Shown here in pieces: positions 61,614-64,000 of a stretch of 64,000 nucleotides of DNA. This DNA is from Brevundimonas sp. Root1279 (lineage in GTDB: Bacteria > Pseudomonadota > Alphaproteobacteria > Caulobacterales > Caulobacteraceae), in the NCBI RefSeq assembly GCF_001425945.1, contig NZ_LMEB01000004.1:296537-360536 (forward strand), written 5' to 3'. Each line of letters starts with the position of its first letter. Within the stretch, counting starts at the first letter, position 1. A program made the position numbers and the translations under genes. Under the pieces are notes generated by a model. That model was not told where the DNA came from. It made no database searches and saw nothing but the letters and a program-made list of their open reading frames with translations.

Positions 61614-61919
61614 TCAGCGCTTCAGCAGCGGGGCCAGCTTCTGGGCGATCATCATGTCGCCGGCGATCTTCAGCTTGCCCTGCATGAAGGCCATCATCGG
61701 ATCCAGGCGGCCTTCCGACAGGGCGATGAAGTCGTCCCAGGTCATGGAGACGGTGGCGTCGGCCGGCTTGTCCTCGTTGCTCACCGTGTTCGGCGACGAG
61801 GCGCCGTCGATGTAGATCTTGCCGGTGTCGCCCAGGTCCAGCTTCACGGTCTTGCCGAGGCCGGAGTTCTCGCCGACGGCGCCGCGGATGTGTTCGGTGA
61901 CAGAAGCCAGGTCGGCCAT
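61614..61919 (-). CDS. SCP2 sterol-binding-domain protein
   Basis: This 101-residue protein matches the SCP2 lipid-binding fold: IYIDGASSPNTV near 36, ADATVSMTWDDFIALSEGRL near 55 and MAFMQGKLKIAGDMMIAQKL near 78. It may bind acyl-CoA or lipids. The ATG at 61919 follows GGAGCGAC; the frame is open 22 codons further upstream. An acyl-CoA dehydrogenase gene follows. Confidence 0.88.
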   Translation of the reverse strand: MADLASVTEHIRGAVGENSGLGKTVKLDLGDTGKIYIDGASSPNTVSNEDKPADATVSMTWDDFIALSEGRLDPMMAFMQGKLKIAGDMMIAQKLAPLLKR

Positions 61920-62016
61920 GAGCGTCGCTCCAAGTGACGGTTGAGCCACCGACCTAGACCGCTGTTCGCCCCCTGCCAAGATCACGTCAGGTCAAGTTAT
62001 CCGGCGCGAACCGGCC

Positions 62017-62640
62017 TCAGCGCCAGTCAGCGTCCGGCGGGGGCGGAGGCGGAGGCTCACGCCACCGGTCAGACGCGACATCGCGACGCTCACGCTCGCG
62101 GTCCTGCTCCCGCCGTTCGAGGGCGTCCATGCGCACGCGTCGCGCGTCACGCTCGGCCTGGTAGTCGCGACGCGGCAGGTCGAAGCCGAACCAGCGGTCC
62201 CCGCGGTCGGGGCGGGCCTCGGGCTGAGGCGCCGAATAGACGACTGGCGCCTCGTCATAGCGTCGGCGAGGCGGCGCCGGCGCCAGGTCGGCGTCCCAGT
62301 CCTCGTCGACATAGGCGTAGGACGCCGGGATCGGTTCAGGAGGGGCCGGCCGCGGAATCTCCGTCAGCCCGTTGACCAGGTCGCCGACCTCCATCACCGA
62401 GCCGGGCGAGACCTTGGGTTCGATCGGGGCCACGACCTCGATACGCATCCGCTCACCGTCGCTGATCGGGGCGGGACCGGGCAGTTCAAACGAGCGCAGA
62501 CCGACCAGGCCGAAAGCCGCGACCACGACCGAGACCAAGGCCACGCCGTGAACCGGTCGCGCCCGCGCGGCGGCCCGCCGGCAGGCTTCGCTGAAACATT
62601 GGATCTGGGGCGGTTGATCGGACATGGCGTTTGACGCCAC
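62017..62640 (-). CDS. Hypothetical protein with one membrane helix and proline-rich domain
   Basis: The 207-residue protein has a helix (VHGVALVSVVVAAFGLVGL, residues 30-48), a Pro-rich domain, and a charged arginine-rich C-terminus (RRYDEAP and RERERRD) ending in eight prolines. The probable start is the GTG at 62640, because a GGAGG lies six bases before it; ATG at 62625 is an alternative. No family recognised. Confidence 0.65.
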   Translation of the reverse strand: MASNAMSDQPPQIQCFSEACRRAAARARPVHGVALVSVVVAAFGLVGLRSFELPGPAPISDGERMRIEVVAPIEPKVSPGSVMEVGDLVNGLTEIPRPAPPEPIPASYAYVDEDWDADLAPAPPRRRYDEAPVVYSAPQPEARPDRGDRWFGFDLPRRDYQAERDARRVRMDALERREQDRERERRDVASDRWREPPPPPPPDADWR

Positions 62641-62816
62641 TCCAATCCTCCAAAACCGATCCGGTTGCGGAACCCGGGTCGCCGTTAGTCCTGCGCCCGT
62701 CTCCTTTCAGGCTTGGCGTTATACCGAAACCGTCTCAGGCCTTCGCCTGATGGCGAGGGCGGGGTGCAACCCGTAGCCTTCCCCGACGCGTCACACCGCG
62801 AACGCCAGGGGCGCCA

Positions 62817-64000
62817 ATGGCCCGACCCACCGTTTCCGCTGCCGAGGACGACGACGTCGACCTCCGCTCCGTGCTCGAGGGCGCGCTCTTCGTTCGCAGG
62901 AGCGGTCGCTTCAGCCAGTTCCCGCCCGAATGGTTCACGGTCCCCAGGCGCGCCTGGCTCGTGGCCCTGTTCGGCTGGGCGCCCTTGCCCCTGCTCGTCA
63001 TGCTGCAGGCGTCGCTCGCCGGCGGTGGCGACATCGCCTCTTTCGCACGCGAGGCCGGGGTTCACGTCCGCTGCCTCGTGGCCGCGCCCCTCCTCGTCCT
63101 GGCCGAGGCGACCTGCGCCCCACGCCTCAGCAACATCATCAACCAGTTCGACGACGGCGACCTCGTGCCGGCCGACGCTCGTGAGCGGTTCCGGGCCGCC
63201 CTCCTCTCCACCCGACAGCTGATGGCCTCGCATGTCGCCGAAATCCTGATCGTGGTCCTGGCCTATTCCGCGAGCGTCCTGGCGATCCGCACCCTGGAGC
63301 CCGCGGATCTCCCGGCCTGGCTCAACGGGCCGGACGGCTATTCGCTGGCCGCCTGGTGGTACCTGATGGCCAGCATGCCTCTGCTGCTGATCCTCATGCT
63401 CGGCTGGCTTTGGCGCCTGCTGCTTTGGGGACGGCTGCTTTGGCTTCTCGCCGGTCTGAAGCTCGCCTTGGCGGCTTCCCACCCCGACCGTGTCGGCGGC
63501 CTAGGCTTCGTCGGCCATTCAGTCCGCGCCTTCATCGTCCCCGGCATGGCCCTGTCGACCGTCGTCGCCGGCCGGGCGATGTACGACGTGATCAATACCG
63601 GGGCCATTTCACTGCCGCACCTGATCCTCAACGTCGGCCTGCTGGCGCTGGCGGTCGTCCTGCTGGTCGCGCCGCTCTTCACCTTCGTCCCGATCCTGGC
63701 GCGTCTGCGCCGCCAGGCGGTGATCGACTACGGGGCGCTCGGCCGGCGGGTCGGGCGCGGGTTCGAGGCCGATTGGCTCAGGAATAAAGCGACCATCGAA
63801 ACGCCCCCGGCCCCGCGGCAGGACATCTCCTACACCGCCGACCTCTACGCCATCGTCGCCAACGCCCAATCAATCCGCCTGTTGCCCGTCGAGCCGCGCG
63901 GCGTCGTCGCTCTCATCCTTGCCATGGCCCTGCCCTTCGCGCCCGTGGTCCTTATGCTCGTGCCCCTGGCCACCATCCTGAAGCTCGCCAAGGACCTCAT
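62817..64000 (+). CDS. Hypothetical multi-helix membrane protein (partial)
   Basis: I translated 394 codons from ATG at 62817 to the window end without a stop. The N-terminal 45 residues are soluble (MARPTVSAAEDDDVDLRSV), then about seven hydrophobic helices (LVALFGWAPLPLLVMLQASL and similar) alternate with basic loops. IVANAQSIRLLPVEPRG near 350 precedes the final helix. I do not recognise the family. The C-terminus lies outside the window. Confidence 0.8.
   Translation, partial: MARPTVSAAEDDDVDLRSVLEGALFVRRSGRFSQFPPEWFTVPRRAWLVALFGWAPLPLLVMLQASLAGGGDIASFAREAGVHVRCLVAAPLLVLAEATCAPRLSNIINQFDDGDLVPADARERFRAALLSTRQLMASHVAEILIVVLAYSASVLAIRTLEPADLPAWLNGPDGYSLAAWWYLMASMPLLLILMLGWLWRLLLWGRLLWLLAGLKLALAASHPDRVGGLGFVGHSVRAFIVPGMALSTVVAGRAMYDVINTGAISLPHLILNVGLLALAVVLLVAPLFTFVPILARLRRQAVIDYGALGRRVGRGFEADWLRNKATIETPPAPRQDISYTADLYAIVANAQSIRLLPVEPRGVVALILAMALPFAPVVLMLVPLATILKLAKDL

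Overview
The window looks like a chromosomal segment of a Caulobacteraceae alphaproteobacterium, most likely Brevundimonas or a close relative. GC content is high. There is a PopZ polar organiser, a FliX/FlgI/FlbY flagellar cluster with a sigma-54 promoter, the short alphaproteobacterial ProRS, a second-type GluRS, a DksA without its zinc cysteines, GTTC-N7-GTTC LexA boxes, and clustered GANTC (CcrM) sites. It is ordinary core chromosome with few accessory genes. I see no insertion sequence, prophage, integrase or CRISPR array. Most operons are tightly packed, with many ATGA, GTGA or TGATG stop/start overlaps.

Layout. 1-2979 (minus): a TetR regulator followed by an ABC importer of the B12/iron-chelate class, cut by the window start. 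3077-6196 (plus): a GT2 glycosyltransferase and two RNA methyltransferases. 6193-14888 (minus): GFA protein, dnaE, a LexA-controlled 31-residue membrane protein that looks like SidA, a lipoprotein, lolD, lolC and proS. 14961-15050: a heptanucleotide array upstream of proS. 15148-19050 (minus): DUF3088, DUF1467, methylmalonyl-CoA epimerase, an outer-membrane protein and an M28 peptidase. 19243-22499 (minus): a lower-GC SUKH-type pair, then tsf and rpsB separated by a 29-bp inverted repeat. 22680-30072: chromate transporter, an exported-protein/M23 operon, hrpB and an APC permease. 30181-33607: tRNA-Leu, a radical SAM gene with a LexA box, an RlmD-type methyltransferase and a glycine-zipper protein. 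33747-40384 (minus): tlyA, valS, popZ, tolC and an isoaspartyl-methyltransferase-like gene. 40528-45688: tRNA-Cys, a 39-residue membrane microprotein, a TrmH-type enzyme, tRNA-Asn, a LOG protein, gltX and dksA. 45871-49967: fliX divergent from flgI-flgJ-flbY and an EAL protein. 49964-64000: ABC-F, a group III truncated globin, uvrA with a LexA box, a three-gene membrane-protein operon, trmFO, GNAT, acyl-CoA dehydrogenase, SCP2 protein and two unknown membrane proteins.

How it fits together. The strongest theme is the SOS response. Three loci carry perfect GTTC-N7-GTTC operators: a putative cell-division inhibitor microgene with two boxes lying on its promoter, a radical SAM gene, and uvrA. 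The microgene sits directly upstream of dnaE. The stretch between them holds a 9-bp-periodic TTCAGAC repeat and six CcrM sites in 141 bp, which may tie replicative polymerase expression to the cell cycle. Translation genes (proS, tsf, rpsB, valS, gltX, three tRNAs) and six RNA-modification enzymes form a second theme. Cell polarity, flagellum and envelope form a third (popZ, fliX, flgI, tolC, lolCD). Gene symbols and family names come from recognition of the protein sequences; no database search was run.
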